Positions 1 to 12,600 of a stretch of 64,000 bases of DNA are shown piece after piece. This DNA is from Phoronis australis (Eukaryota; Phoronida; Phoronidae). Both the position numbers and the translations under genes were made by a program. The stretch spans positions 578,371 to 642,370 of the forward strand of contig NMRA01000120.1 of NCBI GenBank assembly GCA_002633005.1. The letters are read 5' to 3'. The first letter of the stretch is position 1. Each line of letters begins with the position of its first letter. The notes under the pieces are model-generated. The model searched no databases, was not told the origin of the DNA, and saw nothing but the letters and a program-made list of their open reading frames with translations.

Positions 1-507
1 CCCCCCCCCCTTGAAAACTTTATACACATCTAAAGGGGATATAAACCTTACGTCAGAAAAACTATCTTTTGATTAAGACCGCTTACCGCGATGATAAAAC
101 CGCCCTCAAATTGTTTTTAACTCGAATGAAGAGTGGTTTCTGGGCTTGGAAAAATGCCATTTCGTTTTTCCTCGAGATTATGCTCGGCGCATGAAATGAC
201 TCGAGGTTAGAAGTTCACTAGTTGCAGAGCCTGGTCTCCAACAATAACGAAGTATCGGTACTTCCCAAGTCCGGATATCACTTATAATTTGATTAAGGAA
301 CAAGTTGAAACCAATTTCGTAGTCCACAAAACAACTATCTATTTCCAGCGTCAGTCCTCTTTTGAAAACAGGGCGAGCTGACTTTGAAGGAGCATCTATC
401 TATGTAAGTTTCCAGAGATCATCTCTTGGAGTGAGCGCTCTTTCGGAAACCCTTTAAAATAGATACGTCAGACTGCAGCCGTACCCTATTGTGCATTTAC
501 CACTCAC
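1..507. other. Left edge, P450 intron; no heme exon found
   Basis: Read in all minus-strand frames, this stretch contains no FxxGxxxCxG heme signature, so it is taken as part of the last visible P450 intron. It opens with ten C residues, which may be the edge of a contig. A plus-strand exon-like piece (349-403) is discussed among the rejected items. Confidence 0.5.
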
Positions 508-654
508 CTCTCAGGATCAAAAAGTTTGGTATCAGTGGGACCCCAATGCTCCATGCTGTAATGTACACTCCATAAGTCAGGCTGAATAATTGTGTCTTTT
601 GGAATTGTTAAACCTTCCACTGTAGTTGTTTTCATACAGCGGCGCCCCTGAACG
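508..654 (-). CDS. P450 exon 10: beta-1 strands to PER motif
   Basis: One base, 48 codons and two bases, acceptor ATTTTCTAG and donor GTGAGT. Gives R-R-C-M-K, then [18 protein letters not shown] and the [13 protein letters not shown] end, matching the CYP3 block up to the start of PERF. The next exon (meander and cysteine ligand) is outside the window. Confidence 0.95.
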
Positions 655-3600
655 CTAGAAAATAAAAAGCAACGATGGTCTTTAAGTATGAAAAAGAAAA
701 AGAATACACATTTGATGACAAGTAACGTTTAAAAGTATACAAAGAAAACATGTAACATCAATCAGATGTATTCAATTCTCATACTTAATTTAACTCGCCA
801 TTGGCATCCGAGTTAAATGGGTGTAGGACTTACAAAACAAGTATAACCTCTTGCAGAACTTTTCTTTTCACCTCAAACTATCTTGAAAACCAGACACGCA
901 CATGGTGGTTATCATATGTAATAAGTTAAATCTGCATTTCGCTCTAATTGGCTGGCTAATTTTTACTCTCCTCTCATAAAAATCAGTTTCATTAAATTCC
1001 TTAACGTGATAGGCTGCCATTTCCGTTACCAATTCAAGTAACAGGCAATGGTACAACTTAACTAAAGGGATCTTCGGAGGTGAAATTCTGAGGCCAATTT
1101 TGAAACAAAAACTGAAGCGTATTTGAATGAAGATGAATTTTAAATGAGAGAGTAGTTAAAAGAGACTCTCAATCGAGAAGCCACGACCGCAACACTCACA
1201 GTTCTGCTAGAGGATACATTCGTAACGCTTCAGATACCACCATGTCCAGATAAGGCATCCGTAATACTTCTTCGTAACCGACTTTATTCTGTAAAATAAA
1301 GGCAGTCGCATTAAACTATCAATTATCTTGTACCTGCTTCGTCTAACGCGTTCAGCATGCACACGGTGTATCTAACAATGTCGATCAATTTATCAAATCT
1401 AGCTTCTTGTTCATGAAGTTTTATACTACAAAAAGTTAATCAAATTTTAAAATTGTAAAATCCTTGTTTTTTGCTTCAAATTTTCATTGATTTTTAACTG
1501 CTAATTGGGATTGAACAATGCTAAACATTGCTAAACAATGCAAGGACACGTAGCTTTGGAATTTTTGTACCCTTACCAAAGATAACTTAAGTTAGCACTC
1601 TCGGTCAGTGCTGGCTTATCAAGAAAATGGTGGGACAAATTCGACGAAGACAAGAATCGTTCACAAAACCCCCAGGCTTGAGATACGTACACGCTGCACT
1701 GGGCGCGTGACGCTGTTTCCAGCTAACTTTACTCGAGATTTGACCTATTTACACTCAGTTATATATTTCAGGCCAGGATATGTCAGAAATGTCGCTCAAG
1801 TCAGTTCTATGCAAATAGAAAATTTCATATTTGCAAAAACGTACGTTGAATTGCGACGAGTGAGAGAAAACGAAACCCACCGTGACTGAATAATGCGAGT
1901 CTATTTCTGCCTGCAGCTTCTGTTGTACGTCAGGGTTGCAAGCCAGTTCGTACCAGATGTACGCCAGCAACGTGCTTGTCGTCTCGTAACCAGCGAGTAA
2001 AAACAGCACACTCTGCGCTTTAACTTCCTGAAAGTTCAAAATAAACGGAAATACGTCAAAATTCACGAGTTAAGTGTTTCAACTTGACGAAATCCCGACA
2101 GACGTTGCTTCACGAACTTTGCCGAAATCGCGACGTCTTGTCTTGCAAGTCCATTCACAAAAACAGCGCATCATACTCTGACTCAAGTCCAAAAAATGCC
2201 GAGTTACACCTCTAAAAGCTCGACTAAAATCAAAGTTCTGGTAAAAAGCTCGTCCATTTTTTGGCAGAGCCTGAGAGAGTTCACTCCAATTTTGTCCGTA
2301 TTATTTTTGAATACTAAAAAGTATCAACATCTCAATTGTCAAATTATTACACCTTCAAACAGAATATGCGGTGATCCATAGCGTGTCTACGTGAACTATT
2401 TTTAACCAAAATTATTAGTCGGTTTGAATAAAAAATGAAGTTTGTTATTACTTTATTCCATAATACGTTTGCCCCACATTACTTTACAGCTATTCTTGCG
2501 CATGCTGGCATTTTTAAAATTACCGGTATTCACAAATGATTCTAATTAACAAATTTTACTTACGTCCATAGTTAAACCGAGTTTTGGCTTCTTGCTTTGC
2601 TTTCTCTTTTGTTTTTTATCCAAATTAGCAGACGATTTAGATTGATCATCTCCTGCAGTGCCCGCCACGGGACTACTTTCACTTTGTAAATTGAGCAGAC
2701 GTTTTGTGAGCTTTTCTGCAAATGAATCCATATTTTTTGCACCTTGCTGCGTGCGCACCCCGTTTACAGTATTGCTGTTGTTATTCGTATCGTTACTTTC
2801 GTTTTCTGTCATCGTTAAAGTAGAGGACGAGGTCTTTCGGGAAGACGCTTCTATCTCGGCTTCCAGCAAGATCTGTAGCAAATCGACCCTGCCCTACAAT
2901 ATATTTGTGGAGATGTTTATCTAGTCAATATTTAAACAGAGAACGAAACTTGTCATTGAAGATATCATTTAAATGAACGCTGAGGATATCTTTAAATTTT
3001 TTTTCTAGGCGATATTTTAATAGAAAAAGTACAGCCTCCAAACCAAACGAGTACTTTAATAGAAGAATCGCTTCTTCGAAAACATTTCCAAACGAGTTTC
3101 GCGTTCTCGTTTTGTTTCAGTTTGTGAACTCCCAACCAAGAGTGCACACTCAAACGAAAGAGGGCGCTAGTACATTCAATAACTTGTGTACAGTTTGTCC
3201 TTACCCATTCTGTCTTTTGTCTCGTTTCAATCAGGTTGCCAAGGTTGTTAAATAACCAAACCATCATGTCCTCTCGAAAATAGCCGAGACACTTGTGTAG
3301 TTTCCACCAGCCTGTTCGAAACTCAGGGAAAAGGACTGGAAGAAAAACAATAAACACAAATGAACCTGACCACATGGGCACAATAAAATTGGTCCACTGT
3401 GGTAGCAAAAACATTGATAATCATTATAGTTCTAATTTCGAATTTTTGTTACGTTACCGAAGCCCAAACTGTTCTAAACGATCTGTAATTTTCATTTTTT
3501 TAAGAGCATTTTAATCATTGCTGTATCCTAACTGCGCTACAAGGAAGTTGGTTTGAAATCTGGGACACAAAAAAAGGACATGGATGCATCGTGGTAGCAA

Positions 3601-6600
3601 AAAATGAAGGCTATACCCAACAACCCAAAAACGCGAATGTGAAAACATACGAAAAGACTCTAAGGGGCCCCGCAAGTGCTTAATCCAATACTGTTTTACT
3701 AAATGTAACATCAACGATTGATTGAATGGAGTTTCAAGAGACAAATTCCACTGACACCATCAAACATGTATTTGAAAAACTAATACAGTGGGCCAAACTC
3801 AATGAGTAAACTAACAGTTGTGGAAAGCACTCTGATTGAGTCGCCACACATACAATAAGTTGTAGAAACGCAACAAGGTGTCGAAGTTATAACCACACTC
3901 AGAAGCAAAGGGTAAAAAGCTTCCATGAGGAAGACAAGTCCTACTGTGCATGGACATGTTTTATGGAAGCAATTGAGGAGTTGATAACTTACGTCCCAGC
4001 ATAAGCAACCACAGTCTGTGCGTGTCTTCGCTGAACATTGCACGGCAACGTTTTAAGAAAGGGTCACTTTGGTCTGTCTGCGAGTTGACCTCCATTCCAA
4101 AAGCGCATTCGGCAATGACATCTAGTGTCAATGCCTGCATCATTCTGCAAATGCAATGTCAAACGTTACAGAAGTATGACTTTGTCACAAGCATTGAATG
4201 CAAGCTTCTACGATCGTAATACTGTCTGGTACAACAAAAGAACGCTCAAGCAGAAAGGTCCCAAACAATTCGACTTTTTCTAGGGATTAATGGCATACAG
4301 ATGGACAAAACCATGATATGTGTTTTGAGTAACATAAGGAATTCTAGAAGTGTTCAGCAGTATAGGATATGTACCTATAAATATCGAAAGGTTTCCCTTC
4401 TTGGTATTTTTCGTTTAAATGATCCACCAGTTCGTCGACGTGTTTGTTTATGACTGGTGACATTTGCTTCATTTTTGCAGGACTGAAGGTTGGATTGGTT
4501 ACAGTGCGTAAGTGCTTCCATCTATCGCCAAGTGCGAGAAACATATGGACATCTCGACTACTTCCTGTTGCAGGATCTGGTTGAATAGGTAACCACTGCA
4601 ATAGAAAAAGAAGTTCTTTAAGTTTTCTGTGTGCGTGTTAAAATACGCCTGTGAACTTCAACAAGGTGAAGGGTGCGACAAGTCCGCACATTAAGATTAT
4701 AGAAGACCTTATTGCTACGTCTGCGTATTTAGCCTACTGTATATAAAACAATACATTTTTAACCCAATAAAAGCCAGTAGAATTAAATTTTTAGCTTTAA
4801 ATCAATCTATTCTCAATTGGGGTACGTAACCGTATCTTTTTAGTAAAATTCAGTAAAAAAATAAATGCACATTCAAAGCAAAACGACAGTGTCGATAATA
4901 TTACCAAATTTGTGTTGATGGAAACATTCCAAGATGAAATCCCATGAACATAGAGTTTTTAATTGTCATTTGTTTTTATTTTATTCAACTTTCATTTGTT
5001 GCCATAAAAATCATTAAAATCTTATACTTAATTATCGCCTAGTGTGAAAGAGGAACATCTCGAAAACGATTCCTAACAAGGTATTCGAAAGTAGTGCGCA
5101 AAGCGTAGTAACTGAAAGTTTCACACCAAGGTGATCCCTGGCAATTCTGTGATTTGATGTGACGCGAAGTTGACCAATTTTGGACATATAGTGCACTACA
5201 TAGCTTTAACCCAAATAATAATGACACAGAAATGTAAAATGCTACTCCAACCCTAACAGATTAAAAGCACACGAAAATGGTTTGAATTGAGTGAGCATTT
5301 AACTTCTTAAATGGTAAAACTCAGCCCTCACCTTGCGACCATAAAAGTTTGAAAACTGTTTGATGTAGACTTGCTTTAAAACTTCCAGATCTGACGTGAC
5401 AAGGATGGGTGTAGGTCCCTCGTAATATCCGTATGTTTTTCCATACTCTGTTGTCCAGTCTCGAATTGCCTCACAAATTTTCTGTGAAAGACATAAACAG
5501 TTGGGTACACTTTGCGAAATCATGCGATTCTCTAGGCAGCACCCGAACCAATGTTCACATGAACTAAATATGCCAGCTGCGACACACAAGCCTCGTTGAA
5601 TGTGCTCTTCAGAGAACAAATGTTGAATGAAGAAGATTGCAACTAAACAGTTTATTGCACGAATATCTGCTTTAGTCTGCTCTCTGACACAGCGCCACCT
5701 ATACTATGAAAGAGTGTGTGCTTTGATGCCAAATGTATGAAATAGGACCTCCCAAAAGTATGCCCAAAGTACTGCGCAATTCTCCTAACGTTACTTACTC
5801 TGTTCCCTATTTGGTGAATGTTTCCAAATAAAATGTTTGGTTCTGGACCATTGATCCCCAGTGACTTGAACAGGCTCTGTTTAGCTTTTCTGTGCCTACA
5901 AAAATAAAGTCTTTATTAATGATGATTTTTTTCTACAGAAGCGTCAGCAATAAGGGGTGGGCGTGTGATTAAGGTCTTGTCTCATTGATTCGTTTTAGAT
6001 AAACCTTAAGCAGAGAGGTTCGTGGAGTTTAAATATCTCTAGTTTTACTATAAGACACTTCAAACCTCATCACTTTTATTTAAATCTAGCATTTGAAATT
6101 ATATGGAAAGTACCTTAATGATAAATGTTAAATCTGTGGCCGCTACAAAGCCACAAGTAATTTTGCAATTTGAGAAACAGTGGAGTGTTGACATTGAGCA
6201 ACGTGACACGGAACACCTCGGATATTTTCGTAGTCTCAAATTAACCTTCGAAAATGAACGTTATCTGCGCATGTGCGAACTTCAGTCAGTACAACCAACC
6301 ATTCTCCAGTTTGAAAGTAACATGACTTGCCGTACAACTGAAGTCTGCACTTGCACTGATAACGTTCACCTCGGAGAGAACACCTCGGTTAGCTATAAAT
6401 TACTCCCAGCATACGGGTATTTTCCAAGCCTCAAATTGTAATAATAATTTGAGGCTACGAAAATGCAAGAGGTGTTCCGGATGATGCCAAAGTTTATTTA
6501 CATCTGACAGAAATTGTGAAATTACGCTAGTGTAAGAAAATCTCAATCCTTGTTTCATGGTCCCTGTTTTTGTTCAGGATCATTTCACTCGTAACGAAGT

Positions 6601-9600
6601 CAGGAGAAATCTGTAAAAAGTAACGATTTTTGGACAGTCGCGCATAACTGGTCGCATCTCCGCAAGAGGTCATTTTGGATCGAGAATCGGAAATATTTGA
6701 TACTCTTTAATGGTGTTTTCCGCGCTACTGCTCCTCACGCGCTTTCACTAGTGAATTTCTTTGTCATATCCAATTGCCATGCTATACAGCCGGAAAACGT
6801 TGCCTGTCCATCACAAAATCACGTGGTGGCCACATTTCTGGTCTGGTAGTTTGACAAGTACTCCAACATGTTCCCTCAAAACTGGAGGCCAGACATTCAC
6901 GGGCCACGCTTCCCATCAGCAGCGCGTATTATTTGCCATACCCCGAACACCTGTGCGAAAACCCGAGAATAGGGCCAAGATTGTTTGCAGGTGCCTGCCG
7001 TGTTACTATATACAAGAAGTAGAGTTATTCTTACAAGAAAACATAATATGAATGGTATGCGCCATCGACCTCCAGGTTCCCCTTTGCACTAAAATGTAAC
7101 ACCACATTTCTTGCTTGTGACGTCACAAGCCTTTCAGTTTGACACCGTCTCATTAACCTTAGCTATGTAAATTTACTTTGGCTTCAAGACTCTACAAAAG
7201 GTCTTCCGGTTTTCTGAGAGTCTAGTGGGACAGGCTACGTAAATAATGTATAGGAGTGTGGTAAAACCATTAAAGACGTCGCTTATCTGGTTGGATTTTC
7301 ATAATTACAAACAGCTTACTTCAAAATAAAAGTTTTCATTCACTGAGTGCTGAGTTCAAGTGGAGCTAACGTGTTGTCCGTTACTTTTCATGAAATATTT
7401 TTTTGACAGGCCCTGGTATAGTTCACCAGACAGGGAATTTCCACAAACTTTAAGTAAGAAAATGCTGGGATGGGGTTCGTCGGATTTAGGGAACCCATGA
7501 AGGGGTTGCCCTTCCAAAATAAAACGCGGGAACGCAGTCTTTAGGGCCTACGTTAATGTTTACCTTCCACAATAGTGGTTGGGCCCACCTCCCTTACGAC
7601 ATCCTAGAGCCCCCAATTGTGTGATCACTTTGCTCTGTACTATGTCGTTTTCTGCTTGCAAACGGAACGCATTAAAACTATGGCATTTGGTGTCCCCCCT
7701 AAGAAGCGCCAAATGGTTCTTAAGCGAGTACCTTTCTGCGCGTTGAAATGTGTTTAATCAACGCGTACTTTTGCTTAATCAATGTGTAGTCAAATTTTTG
7801 GTGTAGTTTTGCTTAATGAACGCGTAGTTATGCTTAATCAACGAGTCGTTTTGCTTAATCAACGCGTAGTTTTGCTTAATCAACGGATAGTTTTGCTTAG
7901 TCAACGTGTATTTTTGCTTAATTAACGCTGAATCAGTTCTAAAACAACCATCGTTCTGCTCTTATACAACGCGCACTTTTGCTTAATCAACGGGTAGCTT
8001 CACTTTAATCAACGCGCTGAATTAGTTATTCTTTAAGTCTCATCAAAGACAAGTTCATATTCAATACGTAACGACGCCATCATTTACGTGGTCACTAAGT
8101 GATAAGAATCCGCAACATTCTTCAAAAGTTGGCTTGCACCCATGCAAAAAGTCTTCCGCCAATTTGAAAGCACTGACCTGCTTGAGCTGATTAGAAGTAC
8201 GCGTTGAATAAGCAATAGTGAACGTTGATTAAGTACAACTACGTGTTGAAGTGTGCGTGGAAAAAGAGTAGAACGATGATGGTTTAAGAACTAATTCAGC
8301 GCGTTGATTAAACAAAACTATGCGTTGATTAAGCAAAACTTAGCGTTGATTAAGCACAAAAAGGGCAGAAAGGTATTAGTTTAAGAACCCTTTGGCGCTC
8401 CATATCCTCATATTTATCTTTGGGCAAGGGCTTTATGTATAACAATAATGTGTACTACACAGTCGTAGCAATTATTGTTATCTTATTTTTGTCAATCAAC
8501 CGTAACCTTTTATTAAATTATTCGGTAAGCGGTGAAGACGAATTTTTCACGTGCTGATAAAGCTCATTAACACGCACCCTCTGTAGCTGGTGGGCAGCAA
8601 CGTGTTTCTTTATTTTAGACATGTCGGCAATTTTTAGGTACTTAAATGCGCGTTACAGTTCATTTTATGGGTCCTGGGTTTTGTATTGGCTTGGCAGGAA
8701 ACAGTTACAGGTAAAAGCTATATTGCGATATTTTTCATATCAACTAAAAATACCGTATTGCTCTTCGCATAGGGCCTTATCGCCTCATCAGAAAACGGTT
8801 GTGAAACATGGCCACGAATAACGATGCATTGAGCTGGTACACTTTGGAACTCTGATGGCAGAAATGTTTGCACATGCTATTGCGACTTGACAAATGGTTG
8901 CGTTTTAGCTACAACGGGTTTATTTGTACATACGGCAGCAAGTCGGTGCACTTAATTGGCTTAAATCGGTGTCATAAACACGCAACTTGGGGAGATGTTA
9001 GCCGGTAACTCGTCCATTCCACCCCCAATTAAACGCAAATATTTGTTTAATTAGTCTGGCCCGCATTAGCCGTTGGAATGTCTTGGTAGTTCGCTGGTGT
9101 TATGTGACGAGTCATTAGGTTCGCTTCTCTGCAACCGTGTGCAAATGCTCAGTTCGAAACTGGCAAAGTAGAATGCGATGACGTATACCGTAACTTAAAG
9201 GAGAAAACACGAGAACACTGCGAGGAGAAAACACACACACAACATTATATGGAAATAGATATGAACCGGCGAATAATCAAAGCAAATAGTTGAATCCCAC
9301 AACACTGAAAATTAATGTACACGTTCGTAGCCCCGTTAAAGCTCGTAAATAAAACGACTTCACAAAAACAACTAGCAGGGTACATACATACTGCAACCGA
9401 CAGCTCACAAAACTCTTTATCAAATTAACAAACCACGACTCCAAGTTTGGCAAGACTGTCCAAACACTGGCTTAATCCCGATTTCTGCAAGATTGACTCG
9501 ACTGTTTTGATTGCGTCGAACTAAACGGAGTCGCTAGCCATGGGCGGCCAAGAGGGCCACTGGACAAAGCCGGCCATAACATGGCAACATTACATGATGC

Positions 9601-12600
9601 ATTTGGACACGCTGGACTCTCCTGTTTGTGCACGCAGCTTACACATGGAAAACACGGAGACGTCTTCCCGTAAACAAATTGATCCACTCGAGCACTGGTT
9701 AACAACGCTGACACCACCCTTTCGCTCGTCGCTTAAATTGAAAATTAATGCCTTTGACGTCATTCTCGAGCGACATTCAACAATCATACTTATTACTTGT
9801 TTAATGAATTGATTTGGAAGGTTGATAAAATTCAGCCCTAAATTATGCCATCGTCTCTGACCCCCACCCCTACTGAGTGTGCAACTACATGTATTGCCAC
9901 CACAAACGCGAATCCACAGGGAAACTCCAGGTATCATCTTCTTTGATCATTTTTGCATTGGTGCAACTGATGAATGGGTCTTTTTAAATCTCCCAAACTC
10001 TTGTCCATAGCAAAGAGAAAGCTGTGTGGGGTAAAAAGGCCCACAACTGGGAATAGGTGGTAACGAAACTCAGTCGTGTTGAGTAAAAAGATTTATCGGA
10101 AGTAACTGACACTGGTGGTATGCGAGGGCGTCAATGTACAACTTTCGGTACATCAACGCATATATAATAACTACAGTAATTAAAAGGTCAGAAACAACAG
10201 TGCCGTTCCACGCGCCGGTTGACTTTAACACAGTTCAAAGTCCTAACTTGACCGAGACATTTAGATGAGGGAAGGAATTTTATTATTTGGAGTTTCAATG
10301 CAAAATAAGAATGTTAGAAATGTGATCCACAGCGATGTAAGAATGCCGAGTTAATAGCCGGCCTTAAATACTTCAAGTGTAACAATCCAAGCGGGAGAAA
10401 TGCTTTCAGCACATTCGTACGTGACGTACTAACGATTCAATTTTTAATGGGCTGCTCCACTGAAGATTTCAAACTGGCCTATAAATACTTCCGGAGGTGC
10501 TTCCTCCGTCAAAATTTTATTGAGCTCGTTCGTCAAAATAACTTTCGATTAGCGGCCCTTGACGTTATAAAACTGGTCGAACTTTTTCTACCTCCGGCTC
10601 GGTCACGCTCGACGTGCATGTATGGAACGACAAGCCACTTGAAGCCAGCTTATTGGGCTTGGTTTCAAGCAATATAACTAACTACAAAATCCTCTCGAGC
10701 ACCGACATGATTTCTAATCAGAGTGGGGAATAATTGAGACCTTGGCTGGGTTGCATAAAACTATCCGCTGGATAAGTTTGATTGTTGCATGACGTCAGGT
10801 GCACCGTTCAACAACAACGTGGCGCGTGATAATGCGACGCCATTGTTGGTATGCAGCGTATAACTTTATGCAACTGGGCCCAGGTGTATAATATAAAACT
10901 GGTCTCAAACCGTGACTGGCCTACATCAAAGTTTCATGGAGGGGACGGGTCAAAAACAGTTTTGACAACTGGGAGTTAGCACCCAACCAACTCGGCTTTT
11001 TCGCTTATTTCAACTGATTGGTGTTCTAGCTGTCACTGGCCACTTTGCAATCGAGAACAAGACATAAACCAGTGAAAACTGGGTCGAGAATACTCGACAT
11101 ACACCCCTCGGCAACGCCCGACCGAATTTTTACTTTTCCGACTGATAAGGGGAGTGTAGCAGGTCGATCCCTTTGTTAATGCGCGGAAAGATTAATATTT
11201 ATCTCCATTTGAAGACCAATGGACAAACACTCGAGGCCTACTTTAGATAGCTTTGAACTTCGTCGCTGAACGATTCTCTAAACGACTTAACCATCTATTT
11301 CAATTTTTTACAGGAAGAGTTTTTATTTTCGTTAAGTCAGAGGTCCATCATTGAAAACTGAATAGGGCGTTCGCGGGCTTCTTACAGTTTAAGACATAAA
11401 ACAGAGGCGGATCCAGGATTTTGAGTTGGGGGGAGGGCAGGGCAGAGTATTAGCCACGATTTTGCCCGTCAGACATTGACACTCCCTAACTATCAAATGG
11501 GATCTGGGAGAATTTTAGGGGGGGGAGCATGCCCCCCCTCTAAATTCGCCACTGTAATATTACTTACAACAGAGAGCGTCACAGAATTAAGCACCTGAAG
11601 CCTGTTTATCTTCTCTGCTAACCTCGGAATGGACTACATACGGGCCGGATTCCCAAATTCCTGTTGATAGTAAGTGGTACCAACAGCCGGCTAGTATGAG
11701 GTTAGTAGGTGCCTTATAAGAGTCTTAGGGTTAGGATAAAGGTCCACTATTAAGGTTGACAAGTCAACACACGAACAGCTCTGAATTGTGTTAGTATCAG
11801 TGCTGTTTCTGAAGTCGTTGAACGACAGACTTCCCCGAACAACACCCAAAATTAATAGACTTTATTGTATATTGTAGACTAAAATTTTTTTGTTTTTAGA
11901 AATTCGATGCGAGTACTCACACAAAGCACGCGCACTGAAATTAAGTACTCGTGTTGATCTCAGGTGCGTGTACGGCACCATTCTTATTCTTCGTCGAAGG
12001 GCCATTTCTGCGCGTTCACTTACCAAATCTGTCCGTTGAATAAGCACATATTAACGCGCAGAAAGGTACACTTTTAAGAAAACTTTGGCGCTTCATACGT
12101 TCCAGCTTCCAGCGCGCAATCGGATTCGCGAAAGCCGAAAATACAGTCAACTTCCTAACTGTATTGCTTCCTTATTTTGGAAAGTCACCGAGTTGACTCG
12201 CCTGACAGGTGTCGCTATTGCCAACACCAGCGCAGTACACGCAATGAGACTTCAGTTAAATGACGTGTCGTTGGCCAGCCGAAAGAGACTAACGCATGCC
12301 CTTGTTGAACTTGTAATTCTAACAGTGTAATCCCATCTCAAACGTTAAAATATGAAGCAAGAACATGCAGATGACTGAATATATGAATATTATCATTTTG
12401 TGGTAGGTGAGACAAGAACTGTATTACTATCAGTTCAAAACGGTGAATGAGAAAAGTACTGAATTAAAACTGAATTGTGATTAATAACAAAAAGATGTAC
12501 AACTCTTAATAAAAAGACGCCATTGATGAGAACGCCCGTGAACTTGTAAAACGTTTTCAAATTAGAATAAAAAGTGCAAAAACCAATCTAACCAAAAACA

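Noticed and set aside
349-403. Plus-strand exon-like piece with acceptor TATTTCCAG and donor GTAAGT reading VSPLLKTGRADFEGASIY
   Set aside because: Good splice sites, but only 18 codons, opposite to the P450 and without partner exons.
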